A DNA stretch of 64,000 bases from NCBI RefSeq assembly GCF_005938745.2, contig NZ_VCBX02000001.1, forward strand, positions 825,501 to 889,500, in the 5' to 3' direction. A program made the translations under genes and the position numbers. Source of the stretch: Rhodococcus sp. KBS0724 (GTDB lineage: Bacteria; Actinomycetota; Actinomycetes; Mycobacteriales; Mycobacteriaceae). Under the pieces are notes generated by a model. That model had not been told where the DNA came from. It saw nothing but the letters and a program-made list of their open reading frames with translations, and ran no database searches. Within the stretch, counting starts at the first letter, position 1. Each line of letters starts with the position of its first letter. Below are positions 17,755 through 26,249 of the stretch, in pieces.

Positions 17755-19011
17755 ATGAGTGGATACTCGTTGCTCAGTGGTGTGCGGATACTCGAGGTCG
17801 CCCAGCTCGCCCCGTCCTCGCTCGGCGGACATCTGGCCGACCTGGGCGCCGAAGTCATCAAGGTCGAGTCCGGGCCACTCGGCGATCCGGTGCGAGTCGG
17901 GGGCAGTCGGGCGATCGGGGACGAGGACGGCCCGGCGTTCATGCACCTACGTTGGAATCGCGGCAAGAAGAGTGTGGCGCTGGACTTGCGAAGTCCGGCC
18001 GGACAGCAGGCGTTCCTCGACTTGGCGAGTTCGTGCGACGCCGTGATCGAGGGTATGCGCGGGGGCTATCTGGATTGGCTGGGGATCGGTTACGACGAAC
18101 TGCGGCAGGTGAATCCGAGTATCGTCTTCTGCTCGGTATCCGGGATGGGATCGGACGGCCCTTACCGGCACATGGGAACCGGCGGGCCGGTTTTCGACGC
18201 GTACGCAGGTCTTCGGGAAGTGGCGACACCAACCGACCCGCCTACCGTCGGTATGGCGGGATCGACAACACCACCCATCGCGATGTACGCGCTCGGCGCG
18301 TATGGAGCGATGGGGTTGTTGGCCGCGCTGCATCGCGCGCGTACTACCGGTGAAGCGGTACAACTCGAGGTAGCCGGTATCGACATTGCCGCGGCTTGGG
18401 TGCCGGACATGATCGACGCGGAACTCAATCGGGAGCGGTCGATTCCCCGACCGTCATGGATGCAGGACGGTAGATTGCCGGACTGGCCACGACTGGAGGC
18501 GTACCGGACGAGTGACGGTGAGGCGATGCTCTTTGGTTCTCACGTGGATAAATTCTGGTGCAACTTCTGTGTTGCGGTAGGTCGGGAGGATCTACTGTCC
18601 ATCGACTTGAGCAGTGCCGATGAGGGTGCACCGGCTCGTGCGGATCTGGTGTGGCGCGCGCTGCGCGAGATATTTCTGCAACGTACCAGGGCCGAATGGG
18701 TTGCTCTGTTCCTCGAACACGAGATTGCCGGTGGCCCGGTGAACAGCGTTGCCGACATGATCGCCGATCCCCATTTTCGGGCTCGCGCCAATACGTACAC
18801 GGTCGACTACGACGGCGTCGGCGCACTCGAGTTCGTGACCAGTCCTGTCCGGATTGCGGGCGAGAGATTTGCTCCGGATCTTCCGCCTCGGCTGGGTGTG
18901 GACACGATCGACGTCTTGTGTGAGGTCGCCGGTTACTCACCGGAGCGTGCACGATCGGTGGTCGATCCTGCTTCCGCCCCGTCTGCTGCGCCGATCGGAA
19001 CTGGATCGTAG
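17755..19011 (+). CDS. CaiB/BaiF family class III CoA-transferase
   Basis: 418 residues, single-domain CaiB/BaiF protein (DUF CoA_transf_3): N-terminal LLSGVRILEVAQLAPSSLGG and HLADLGAEVIKVES, then WNRGKKSVALDL and MRGGYLDWLGIGYDEL. Members move CoA between acids, or act as alpha-methylacyl-CoA racemases. The catalytic Asp of the transferases could be the one in GGPVFDAYAG, but its spacing is slightly shifted, so I do not claim the exact reaction. RBS AAGGAG precedes ATG 17755. It ends the operon and is followed by a classical terminator. Confidence 0.9.
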   Translation: MSGYSLLSGVRILEVAQLAPSSLGGHLADLGAEVIKVESGPLGDPVRVGGSRAIGDEDGPAFMHLRWNRGKKSVALDLRSPAGQQAFLDLASSCDAVIEGMRGGYLDWLGIGYDELRQVNPSIVFCSVSGMGSDGPYRHMGTGGPVFDAYAGLREVATPTDPPTVGMAGSTTPPIAMYALGAYGAMGLLAALHRARTTGEAVQLEVAGIDIAAAWVPDMIDAELNRERSIPRPSWMQDGRLPDWPRLEAYRTSDGEAMLFGSHVDKFWCNFCVAVGREDLLSIDLSSADEGAPARADLVWRALREIFLQRTRAEWVALFLEHEIAGGPVNSVADMIADPHFRARANTYTVDYDGVGALEFVTSPVRIAGERFAPDLPPRLGVDTIDVLCEVAGYSPERARSVVDPASAPSAAPIGTGS

Positions 19012-19059
19012 GCAGTCTGCGTGTCCGACAACTTCATAGCTACCCGCCGGCATAGCCGC

Positions 19060-19098
19060 GCCACTCGTGCATGAAATCCTATGCACGAGTGGCTTTTT
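19060..19098 (+). terminator. Rho-independent terminator with T-tract
   Basis: A perfect 13-bp stem (GCCACTCGTGCAT at 19060-19072, complement at 19081-19093) with an 8-nt loop is followed by TTTTT. It closes the Rieske/thioesterase/CoA-transferase operon. Confidence 0.92.
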
Positions 19099-19158
19099 CA
19101 TGTTCTCGATCGAAGTCGATCCAACCGCAGAATAGTTTCGAAATGCCTGGCAATTGAT

Positions 19159-19178
19159 ATCTATTGATGTTAGGTTTA
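19159..19178 (+). promoter_or_regulatory. Putative TetR operator, island consensus site 4
   Basis: ATCTATTGATGTTAGGTTTA, a strong match to the repeated element, lies 73 bp upstream of the first of the two duplicated acyl-CoA synthetases and after the preceding terminator. Confidence 0.6.
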
Positions 19179-19232
19179 CTCGGAGGCCGTGAGCGCGATC
19201 ACATCCGCGTTGGTGTGGCCGACGCAGCCGAA

Positions 19233-19741
19233 TCGATAACGAGGAGAGCTCATGAATTTGGCGGACCTGACCCGGTACTGGGGGAAAACGCGGCCGCAGC
19301 AGCAGGCCATTGTTTTTGGTGACACGTCGCAGACGTGGGCGCAGGTGGATGCGATCACCGACGCGTTGGCGCGGGGTTTGGCAGCCCGTGGTGTGGGCAA
19401 GGGGGATCGGGTTGGGGTCATGATGCTCAATCGGCCTGAGTTGGCCCATGTCATTTTGGCGACGCTCAAGTTGGGTGCGATCAGTGTCCCGCTGAATTTC
19501 CGGTTGATCGGCAAGGAGCTTGCGCCGATGCTGGTCGATTCGGCGCCGCGGGTGGTGATCGTGGAGGACGAGTTGGCTTCTCTTCTTGAAGAGGGCTCTG
19601 CGGCAGTAGATTTCGAGATCTTTGCCATCGGTGGTAGTGCTCATGGCCGGTACGAGTCGTTGTTGGATGTGGGTACGGCTCCGGTTGTGGACATCTCGGC
19701 TGACGATCCCGCCTTCATTTGCTACACGTCGGGGACGACGG
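19233..19741 (+). repeat. Direct repeat copy 1 (pairs with 21075-21583)
   Basis: About 509 bp are nearly identical between the two tandem acyl-CoA synthetase genes; I count nine base differences. The match starts at the ribosome site (TCGATAACGAGGAGAGCTC) and ends inside the P-loop. A second, shorter conserved patch pairs 20411-20583 with 22262-22434 (about eight differences). The DNA between is much more diverged. Confidence 0.9.
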
Positions 19742-20796
19742 GAGCGCAGAAGGGTGCTGTCATCACACATCGCAGCGCAATCGCACCTGGCCTGGCACAG
19801 GTTGTGGCACATGGTATTTCGGGACGTGATCGAGCGATGTGTTCGGCGCCCCTGGTCTATACCGGTTCCGTGCTGTCGATCTTCATGCAGTTGGTGGTGG
19901 TACCGGGCGCAACGATGGTGCTTTTGCGCGAGTTCGATCCGGAGATCGCCCTCGACACATTCGAACGCGAACAGGTCACGGCGACGACCACGGTGCCCGT
20001 GATCTGGGAGCGCATGACGATGCTCCCCGATTTCGGCGTTCGGAAGCTTGCAAAGTTCACTTTCGCCGGTGCCGGTGGTGCTCCGGTCAGTCTCGATCTG
20101 CTCGATTTCTACAACGATCGGGGTGTTCCACTCACTCAGGTCTACGGGCTGACGGAATCGTCCGGCATGGCGTCGTCCTTGACGTACGCCGATGCCCGCA
20201 CTCGCCCGGGATTCGCAGGGCTGCCGCTGGCAGGAACCAGGATACGGATCGGTGACGGTTCGGTCGCTCCCGGCGAGGTTGGTGAAATTCTGGTGCGCGG
20301 TGAGCACGTCATGCGTGAGTACTGGAACAAGCCTGAAGCTACGACGGCCACGCTGGTCGACGGTTGGCTACACACGGGCGATCTGGGCACGCAGGACGAG
20401 GGTGGGTTCCTCAAGGTGGTGGACCGCAGTAAGGACATGGTGATTTCCGGGGGTCTCAACGTCTATCCGGCGGAGATCGAGAAAGCCTTGCACGGTATCG
20501 ACGGGTTGGTCGATCTTGCGGTGATCGGGGTGGTGGACGATCGCTGGGGTGAAGTTCCGATGGTCGTGTTCCACAGCGACCGTGCCGCTGCCGACGTCGT
20601 CGCGGACATTACCGACGTGGCCGGCCGAAACCTCTCGAAATACAAATGGCCACGTCACGCACTTGCCTTGGATGAACCATTGCCGCGCACGTTCTCCGGC
20701 AAACTTGCTAAAGCTGTTCTCCGGGAGCGCTTTCCCATGGCTCCGACGGCGGCTGTTCCAGTAGTTCGGGCATCGGCAGTTACAGCTGCCGACTGA
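19252..20796 (+). CDS. AMP-dependent acyl-CoA synthetase, tandem copy A
   Basis: 514 residues. ANL motifs: CYTSGTTGAQKGAVITH (P-loop), VYGLTESSGM, DGWLHTGDLGTQDEGG, VDRSKDMVISGGLNVYPAEIE, and the catalytic Lys in RTFSGKLAKAVLR. GAGGAG lies 9 bp upstream of ATG. Residues 1-163 are identical to copy B (21094) except for about one position, and the hinge region is nearly identical too. The central part that forms the acyl pocket has diverged. The two enzymes therefore share nucleotide handling but probably prefer different acids. It is preceded by terminator and operator-like sequence, so it starts a new transcription unit. Confidence 0.93.
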   Translation: MNLADLTRYWGKTRPQQQAIVFGDTSQTWAQVDAITDALARGLAARGVGKGDRVGVMMLNRPELAHVILATLKLGAISVPLNFRLIGKELAPMLVDSAPRVVIVEDELASLLEEGSAAVDFEIFAIGGSAHGRYESLLDVGTAPVVDISADDPAFICYTSGTTGAQKGAVITHRSAIAPGLAQVVAHGISGRDRAMCSAPLVYTGSVLSIFMQLVVVPGATMVLLREFDPEIALDTFEREQVTATTTVPVIWERMTMLPDFGVRKLAKFTFAGAGGAPVSLDLLDFYNDRGVPLTQVYGLTESSGMASSLTYADARTRPGFAGLPLAGTRIRIGDGSVAPGEVGEILVRGEHVMREYWNKPEATTATLVDGWLHTGDLGTQDEGGFLKVVDRSKDMVISGGLNVYPAEIEKALHGIDGLVDLAVIGVVDDRWGEVPMVVFHSDRAAADVVADITDVAGRNLSKYKWPRHALALDEPLPRTFSGKLAKAVLRERFPMAPTAAVPVVRASAVTAAD

Positions 20797-21074
20797 CTTC
20801 CAGGTCCGATTGCTTGTGCCGGCTCCTCCTGCCTTGAAAACCCTGTGGCGGGACGAGCTTTCGCATTTCCGGCAACTTCGTGAATCTGTGAGTTTGGGTC
20901 GAAACGCGTTGCGTAACTTACCTGTTGGTGCTATGTTCTCTACGGTGCCTGTGATGACCATCACACGATCGTGTTGTCGCCGTCGGTCGCATAACTCTTC
21001 AGCTCACCAAATTTCGAATCGGACGTGTCGCGCCGGCGGCTGTTGGGAATTGTTCGGATTGCATTGCAACCAGG

Positions 21075-21583
21075 TCGATAACGAGGAGAGCTCATGAATT
21101 TGGCGGACCTGACCCGGTACTGGGGGAAAACTCGGCCGCAGCAGCAGGCCATTGTTTTTGGTGACACGTCGCAGACGTGGGCGCAGGTGGACGCGATCAC
21201 CGATGCGTTGGCGCGTGGTTTGGCAGCCCGTGGTGTGGGCAAGGGGGATCGGGTTGGGGTCATGATGCTCAATCGGCCTGAGTTGGCCCATGTCATTTTG
21301 GCGACGCTCAAGTTGGGTGCGATCAGTGTCCCGCTGAATTTCCGGTTGATCGGCAAGGAGCTTGCGCCGATGCTGGTCGATTCGGCGCCGCGGGTGGTGA
21401 TCGTGGAGGACGAGTTGGCTTCTCTTCTCGAAGAGGGTTCTGCGGCAGTAGATTTCGAGATCTTTGCCATCGGTGGTAGTGCTCATCGCCGGTACGAGTC
21501 GTTGTTGGATGTGGGTACGGCTCCGGTTGTGGACATCTCGGCTGACGATCCCGCCTTTATTTGTTACACGTCGGGGACGACGG
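21075..21583 (+). repeat. Direct repeat copy 2 (pairs with 19233-19741)
   Basis: This is the second copy of the 509-bp near-identical segment. The 278 bp between the copy A stop (20796) and this repeat carry no recognisable gene, operator-like element or terminator. Confidence 0.9.
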
Positions 21584-22650
21584 GTGTGCAGAAGGGCGCG
21601 ACGCTGACCCATCGCAATGCACTGTCTTCCGGTCTGTCCTTGGTGATCGGTGCCGGGCTGTCGGCGCGTGATCGTGTCATGTGTTCGGCACCTCTCGTCT
21701 ATACCGGTTCGGTTATCTCGATTTTTGTCCAGATGGTCTTGGTACCTGGCTCGACCATGGTGCTTCTGCGTGAATTCGACCCGGAGATTGCACTCGATAC
21801 CTTTGCGAGGGAACAGGTGACGGCTGCGCAAACGGTGCCGGTGATTTGGGAGCGTATGACTGCTCTTCCGGATTTCGGCGTTCGCAAGCTGGCCAAGTTC
21901 ACCTTTGCTACCGCCGGTGGAGCGCCGGTCAGTCTCGACCTCCTCGATTTCTACAACGACCGCGGCGTTCCACTTACGCAGGCCTACGGCTTGACCGAAG
22001 CCTCCGGACTGGTATCGACTCTCGAGTACGAAGACGCCAGGACGCGGCCGGGTTTTGCCGGTCTTGCATTGGTAGGCACCGAGATCCGGATCGGCGCTGC
22101 GGACGGCGGGTTTGCTGCGCCGAACGAGATCGGAGAGATCCTGGTCCGCGGTGAGCACGTCATGGCGGGGTACTGGAACAAACCTGACGCTACTGCCGGC
22201 GCCCTGGTCGGTGGCTGGCTGCGGACCGGTGATCTCGGCCTTCAAGACGAGCTGGGGTTTCTCAAGGTGGTGGACCGCAGTAAGGACATGGTGATTTCCG
22301 GGGGTCTCAACGTCTACCCGGCGGAAATCGAGAAAGCCCTGCACGTCATCGACGGGTTGGTCGATCTTGCGGTGATCGGGGTTGCGGACGACCGCTGGGG
22401 TGAAGTTCCGATGGTCGTGTTCCACAGCGACCGTTCTGCGGCCGATGTCGTCGCAGATATCAGCGTTGTTGCGGGTGCGAGCCTCGCAAGTTTCAAACGG
22501 CCGCGCCACGCCGTCGCTCTGGATGAGCCGCTACCTCGCACGTTCTCCGGAAAGTTGGCAAAAGCAGTTCTGCGGACCAAGTTCCCGCAAGCGCCGGAAT
22601 CTGCGCTTGCAGTGGGCGGGATGCATCGAATCTCTGAAAGGAACGCATGA
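21094..22650 (+). CDS. AMP-dependent acyl-CoA synthetase, tandem copy B
   Basis: 518 residues with all ANL motifs (CYTSGTTGVQKGATLTH, AYGLTEASGL, GGWLRTGDLGLQDELG, VDRSKDMVISGGLNVYPAEIE, RTFSGKLAKAVLR). The N-terminal 163 residues match copy A, while the core (for example the segment from NALSSGLSLVIGAGLSARD onward) differs at many positions. The pattern is that of duplication followed by gene conversion of the ends. Its stop is 1 bp before the MFS start, so uptake and activation appear coupled: an imported acid would be ligated to CoA at once. The copy has its own 297-bp upstream region without a clear operator. Confidence 0.93.
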   Translation: MNLADLTRYWGKTRPQQQAIVFGDTSQTWAQVDAITDALARGLAARGVGKGDRVGVMMLNRPELAHVILATLKLGAISVPLNFRLIGKELAPMLVDSAPRVVIVEDELASLLEEGSAAVDFEIFAIGGSAHRRYESLLDVGTAPVVDISADDPAFICYTSGTTGVQKGATLTHRNALSSGLSLVIGAGLSARDRVMCSAPLVYTGSVISIFVQMVLVPGSTMVLLREFDPEIALDTFAREQVTAAQTVPVIWERMTALPDFGVRKLAKFTFATAGGAPVSLDLLDFYNDRGVPLTQAYGLTEASGLVSTLEYEDARTRPGFAGLALVGTEIRIGAADGGFAAPNEIGEILVRGEHVMAGYWNKPDATAGALVGGWLRTGDLGLQDELGFLKVVDRSKDMVISGGLNVYPAEIEKALHVIDGLVDLAVIGVADDRWGEVPMVVFHSDRSAADVVADISVVAGASLASFKRPRHAVALDEPLPRTFSGKLAKAVLRTKFPQAPESALAVGGMHRISERNA

Positions 22651-22651
22651 C

Positions 22652-24025
22652 ATGACAACGACTAGAGACGTGGATATCTCGGATTTGATCGACAAGGCGC
22701 CGTTGTCTCTCTTGCAGAAGAGAACAATCGCGGTGTGTTTGATCCTGGCAATTCTTGATGGGCTCGATGCGCAGTTGATTGGTTTCGCAATTCCAGCCCT
22801 GTCCGAAGCCTGGGGAGTTTCGAAGGCTTCGTTCGGTTTGCTTCTTGCGTTGAGCGCCGGCGCTATGGTTGTCGGCAGCATGGTGTTCGGGCCGTTGTCC
22901 GACCGCTACGGACGGCGGAGAGTCATCCTTGTCTGTACGGTGATCTTCGCGGTCTTCACGCTGGCGTCTGCGCTGGCGACATCGATGTCGATGCTCATCG
23001 TGCTGCGCATCCTGGCCGGCCTGGGTTTGGGTGGTGTCACCCCGAATCTTGTTGCTCTGACCAGTGAATACAGCCCCACGAGAATCCGTGCAACGGCAGT
23101 AACCGTGGTTATCGCAGGTATGTCACTGGGTGGGTTTGTCGGAGGTTTTGCCGCAGCCTTTCTGATTCCGTCGTTCGGGTGGCAATCGATCTTCGTCATC
23201 GGTGGTGTACTTCCGTTGGTCGCAGCCGCGGTGGCATGGTTCTGGCTGCCGGAGTCCGGTCGATTCTTGGCTGCTCGCGGTGACCATGCAGGAGCTTCGA
23301 AGATCTTTGCGTCGATTGCGCCTACGGCAAACATCACCGCCACGGACCGGTTCGTGCAGGATATTCCGGTTCACACGAAATCGCCTGTACGGGAGCTATT
23401 CTCGGGTAATCGGGCCGTCGACACCGTGCTGCTGTGGGTAGTATTCGTCATCAACTTCCTGGTGATCTATTTCCTGCTGAGTTGGATGCCCTCGCTGTTC
23501 AGTAACGCCGGTCAGAGTGCGTCGACCGCGCTACTTGCGGCCGCCCTGTTCAATCTTGGTGGTATGACCGGTGCTTTGACGTTCGGCCGGATCACAGACC
23601 GCATCGGCAATGGATTTGCCGTAGTCATGGCCGGATACACTCTTGGTGCCATCTTCATCGGGGCAGTGGCAATGTTGCTCGGCAATTCGCTTCTGCTCCT
23701 GGTGACGATTTTCGTGGTGGGTTTCGGTATGTCCGGCAGCTCAGCCGGCATCATTGCGATTGCATCATCGATCTACCCGGTCTCGTCACGAGCAACAGGT
23801 GTTGGTTGGGCCTTGGGCGTCGGGCGAATCGGATCGATCGTCGGCCCGAGTCTGGGCGCAGTGCTCATCGCCGCCGGCATGGATGCCCGCACGATCTTCA
23901 TGTTGATGATCGTGCCGACGATGGTCGCGGTACTGACCCTGGCAGTGTTGCAACTACGGAGCCGTCGTGCGCTTCGGGTGGAACAATCGTCCACCACCTC
24001 AGTGTTTACTCCGGTCGAGAGCTAG
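22652..24025 (+). CDS. MFS transporter, aromatic acid:H+ symporter (AAHS) type
   Basis: 457 residues, about 12 predicted membrane segments. The N-terminus has the AAHS-family signature DGLDAQLIGFAIPALSEAWG with the acidic residue in TM1. The loop 2-3 motif GPLSDRYGRRRV and the loop 8-9 FGRITDRIGNGF copy are also present. PcaK/BenK-like members import aromatic or alicyclic carboxylates with protons. The long open frame begins inside the previous gene; ATG 22652 is chosen because it follows the synthetase stop by 1 bp with GAAAGGAAC upstream. It likely supplies the acid ligated by the upstream synthetase. Confidence 0.92.
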   Translation: MTTTRDVDISDLIDKAPLSLLQKRTIAVCLILAILDGLDAQLIGFAIPALSEAWGVSKASFGLLLALSAGAMVVGSMVFGPLSDRYGRRRVILVCTVIFAVFTLASALATSMSMLIVLRILAGLGLGGVTPNLVALTSEYSPTRIRATAVTVVIAGMSLGGFVGGFAAAFLIPSFGWQSIFVIGGVLPLVAAAVAWFWLPESGRFLAARGDHAGASKIFASIAPTANITATDRFVQDIPVHTKSPVRELFSGNRAVDTVLLWVVFVINFLVIYFLLSWMPSLFSNAGQSASTALLAAALFNLGGMTGALTFGRITDRIGNGFAVVMAGYTLGAIFIGAVAMLLGNSLLLLVTIFVVGFGMSGSSAGIIAIASSIYPVSSRATGVGWALGVGRIGSIVGPSLGAVLIAAGMDARTIFMLMIVPTMVAVLTLAVLQLRSRRALRVEQSSTTSVFTPVES

Positions 24026-24041
24026 CTGAGAGTTCGTAATC

Positions 24042-26189
24042 GTGAAGACTTCTCGATCACGCAAGACGTCCTACTGCCGCCTGTGTCCCGCATCGTGTGG
24101 TGTCCTGCTCGATCTCGAGGACAACCAGATCGTTCGGGTGCTCGGTGATGCCCACCATCCGATTTCTGGCGGGTATACGTGCGCGAAGGGGCGCCGAGGC
24201 GCTGATCTCGCGCGCGGTCCGGATAGGTTGACGTCTTCGCTTCGGCGCACCGATACCGGCACACACGTGCCGGTATCGGTGCCGGAAGCGGTAACCGACA
24301 TCGCGGCGCGCTTGAAGGCCGTCGTCGACGAACACGGACCGGAGTCGGTTGCCATGTTCATGGGGACACAACAGAACTTTGCGGCGTTGACCCCGCCGAT
24401 GGCGCGTGCCTGGTTCCGTGGGACGGGTTCGCACAAGCTGTTCTCGACCATGACGATCGATCAATCCGCCAAATGGGTGGTCCAAGAGCGGATGGGAACC
24501 TATCTCGGCGGACGTCAGCGCTTCGAGACTGCCGATGTGTGGTTGCTTGCGGGGACAAATACTCTCGTCTCCGCGAATGGCGGAGACGGCGACGGTGCGG
24601 TCGTCCAGAATCCGTCCGTGACACTGCGAGAAGCGCGTGAGCGCGGGTTGCGGTTGATCGTTGTGGATCCTCGTCGGACGGAGACGGCAGCGCGAGCAGA
24701 TCTGCACCTCGCGCCGCGTCCTGGCACAGATGCTGTGCTGTTTGCAGGCATGTTGAATCTTGTTCTCTCCGAAGAATTGTACGACCACGATTTCTGTCGA
24801 CAGTATGCTGGCGACTTGCCCGAGCTTGCCGCCGCGGTTGCTGGTGCGACCCCGCAGATGGTGGAACGGGTCTGCAGCGTTCCGGAGGATCACGTGCGCA
24901 CAGCCGCACGAATGTTTGCGTCCGCGTCTCGCGGGATGGCAACAACGGGCACGGGAGTGTGCATGGGTCCGCACTCCAACCTGGCCGAACATCTTGTGGC
25001 GGCGCTCAACGTCGTGTGCGGCCGATACCTTCGTGAGGGAGAGCCTGTCGACGATCGTTCGGCTCTCGGCCGATCCGTGCCGGCCCGGGCCGAAGTCTCA
25101 CCTCCGGAAAGGGGATTCGAGACCGGATTCCGCAGTCGCATCGGTGGTATCCGCGCTATGCGAGGAGAATTACCGTCGGGAATTCTTGCCGACGAGATAC
25201 TCGAAGACGGGCCGGATCGAATTCGAGCGCTTGTCGTCTCGGGTGGCAATCCGGCTGCGGCACTTCCGGACCGGGCCAAGGCGGTACACGCACTCGAATC
25301 GCTGGATCTGCTGGTCTGCGTCGACCCGTTGATGTCGGATACGGCAAGGCTTGCCGACTACGTCATTGCGCCGACCATGATGTACGAACGTGATGATCAC
25401 ACCATGCTGATGGAGGCATTCTTTCCGATACCGTTTGCACAGTACACATCTGCGGTTGTCGAGGCGCCGAGTGGTGCCGTCGACGACTGGCGGTTCTTCT
25501 TCGATCTCGCTGCCGCTTCCGGGCAGTCCGTGAAGTTTGCCGGGCGAGTTCTCGATCCGGACAACCCGCCGACGTCGCTCGATGCGCTCGCGATGCTGGC
25601 CGAGCGCGGTCGGGTGCCGTTCGACGATCTTCGTGTCGCGCAGCACGGTTATGTAGCGGGGCACAGTGGTTCGGTGGTAGGGCCGGCAAGTCCGGAAGGT
25701 TCCGGACACAGGTTGCGGCTACTGCCCGATGACGTTAGTGCAGAGCTGGTTTCACTACTGTCGGAATCGGTTGTCGCGGCTGAAGACCGACGATTCCCGA
25801 TGCGTCTGACTGTGCGGCGTATCCGTGAGGCGATGAACTCGGTTGGTACGGCGCTGGACGGACTTGTACCCGGTGGACACAATCCCGCTCATCTGAATCC
25901 TGAAGACCTGGCTCGTCTGGGTGTGAACGACGGTGATCTTGTCATGGTGCGCTCGAAGTCGGGACAGCTGAAAGCGGTCGCACGTTCCGACCGCACCGTT
26001 CCATCCGGTGTGGTGTCGATGACCCATTGTTTCGGCGACTTGGATCCTGATGCCGACCCTCGTAGTAGTGGCAGCAATGTCAATCTTCTCACCGGCCGGT
26101 CCGAGGGCGCCCAGGCGATCAACGCGATGCCGACGATGACGGCGGTACCCGTGGCCGTGTATCCACTGTCGTCGGCACTTGCCAAGTAA
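24042..26189 (+). CDS. Molybdopterin (bis-MGD) oxidoreductase with N-terminal 4Fe-4S site, first copy
   Basis: 715 residues, DMSO-reductase superfamily. An N-terminal [4Fe-4S] motif C12-x2-C15-x3-C19-x27-C47 (YCRLCPASCG, GYTCAKG) is followed by the MGD-binding domains (VVDPRRTETA, RPGTDAVLFAGMLNLV, VSGGNPAAALP) and a C-terminal molydop-binding barrel (HNPAHLNPEDLARLGVNDGD, NLLTGR). No Cys occurs at the expected metal-ligand region (STMTIDQSAKWV), so the Mo/W ligand is not the Cys/Sec of formate dehydrogenases. It starts with GTG 24042, 16 bp after the MFS gene. No Tat signal is visible, so it is cytoplasmic. The substrate is unknown; electrons may pass to the FprB-like protein encoded downstream. 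Confidence 0.9.
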   Translation: MKTSRSRKTSYCRLCPASCGVLLDLEDNQIVRVLGDAHHPISGGYTCAKGRRGADLARGPDRLTSSLRRTDTGTHVPVSVPEAVTDIAARLKAVVDEHGPESVAMFMGTQQNFAALTPPMARAWFRGTGSHKLFSTMTIDQSAKWVVQERMGTYLGGRQRFETADVWLLAGTNTLVSANGGDGDGAVVQNPSVTLREARERGLRLIVVDPRRTETAARADLHLAPRPGTDAVLFAGMLNLVLSEELYDHDFCRQYAGDLPELAAAVAGATPQMVERVCSVPEDHVRTAARMFASASRGMATTGTGVCMGPHSNLAEHLVAALNVVCGRYLREGEPVDDRSALGRSVPARAEVSPPERGFETGFRSRIGGIRAMRGELPSGILADEILEDGPDRIRALVVSGGNPAAALPDRAKAVHALESLDLLVCVDPLMSDTARLADYVIAPTMMYERDDHTMLMEAFFPIPFAQYTSAVVEAPSGAVDDWRFFFDLAAASGQSVKFAGRVLDPDNPPTSLDALAMLAERGRVPFDDLRVAQHGYVAGHSGSVVGPASPEGSGHRLRLLPDDVSAELVSLLSESVVAAEDRRFPMRLTVRRIREAMNSVGTALDGLVPGGHNPAHLNPEDLARLGVNDGDLVMVRSKSGQLKAVARSDRTVPSGVVSMTHCFGDLDPDADPRSSGSNVNLLTGRSEGAQAINAMPTMTAVPVAVYPLSSALAK

Positions 26190-26209
26190 AACTTCGGCCA
26201 TTAGGTTTA
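26190..26209 (+). promoter_or_regulatory. Putative TetR operator, island consensus site 5 (weak)
   Basis: AACTTCGGCCATTAGGTTTA has a good right half (TTAGGTTTA) but a poor left half. It lies in the 60-bp gap between the two molybdopterin oxidoreductase genes. Confidence 0.4.
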
Positions 26210-26249
26210 TGAATCAGGTCATCCCGACTGCCGGGAGAGAGGATCACCC

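Noticed and set aside
18937..20307. Long minus-strand open frame (456 codons) opposite the first duplicated acyl-CoA synthetase, and a 501-codon one at 21004-22509 opposite the second
   Set aside because: Their resemblance to each other simply reflects the duplicated sense genes. Composition is Arg/His-rich with no domain, and the plus strand carries complete enzymes with ribosome sites.
19233..21583. Insertion sequence or transposon as the source of the 509-bp repeat
   Set aside because: The repeat is coding sequence of the two paralogous ligases. There are no terminal inverted repeats, target duplication or transposase.
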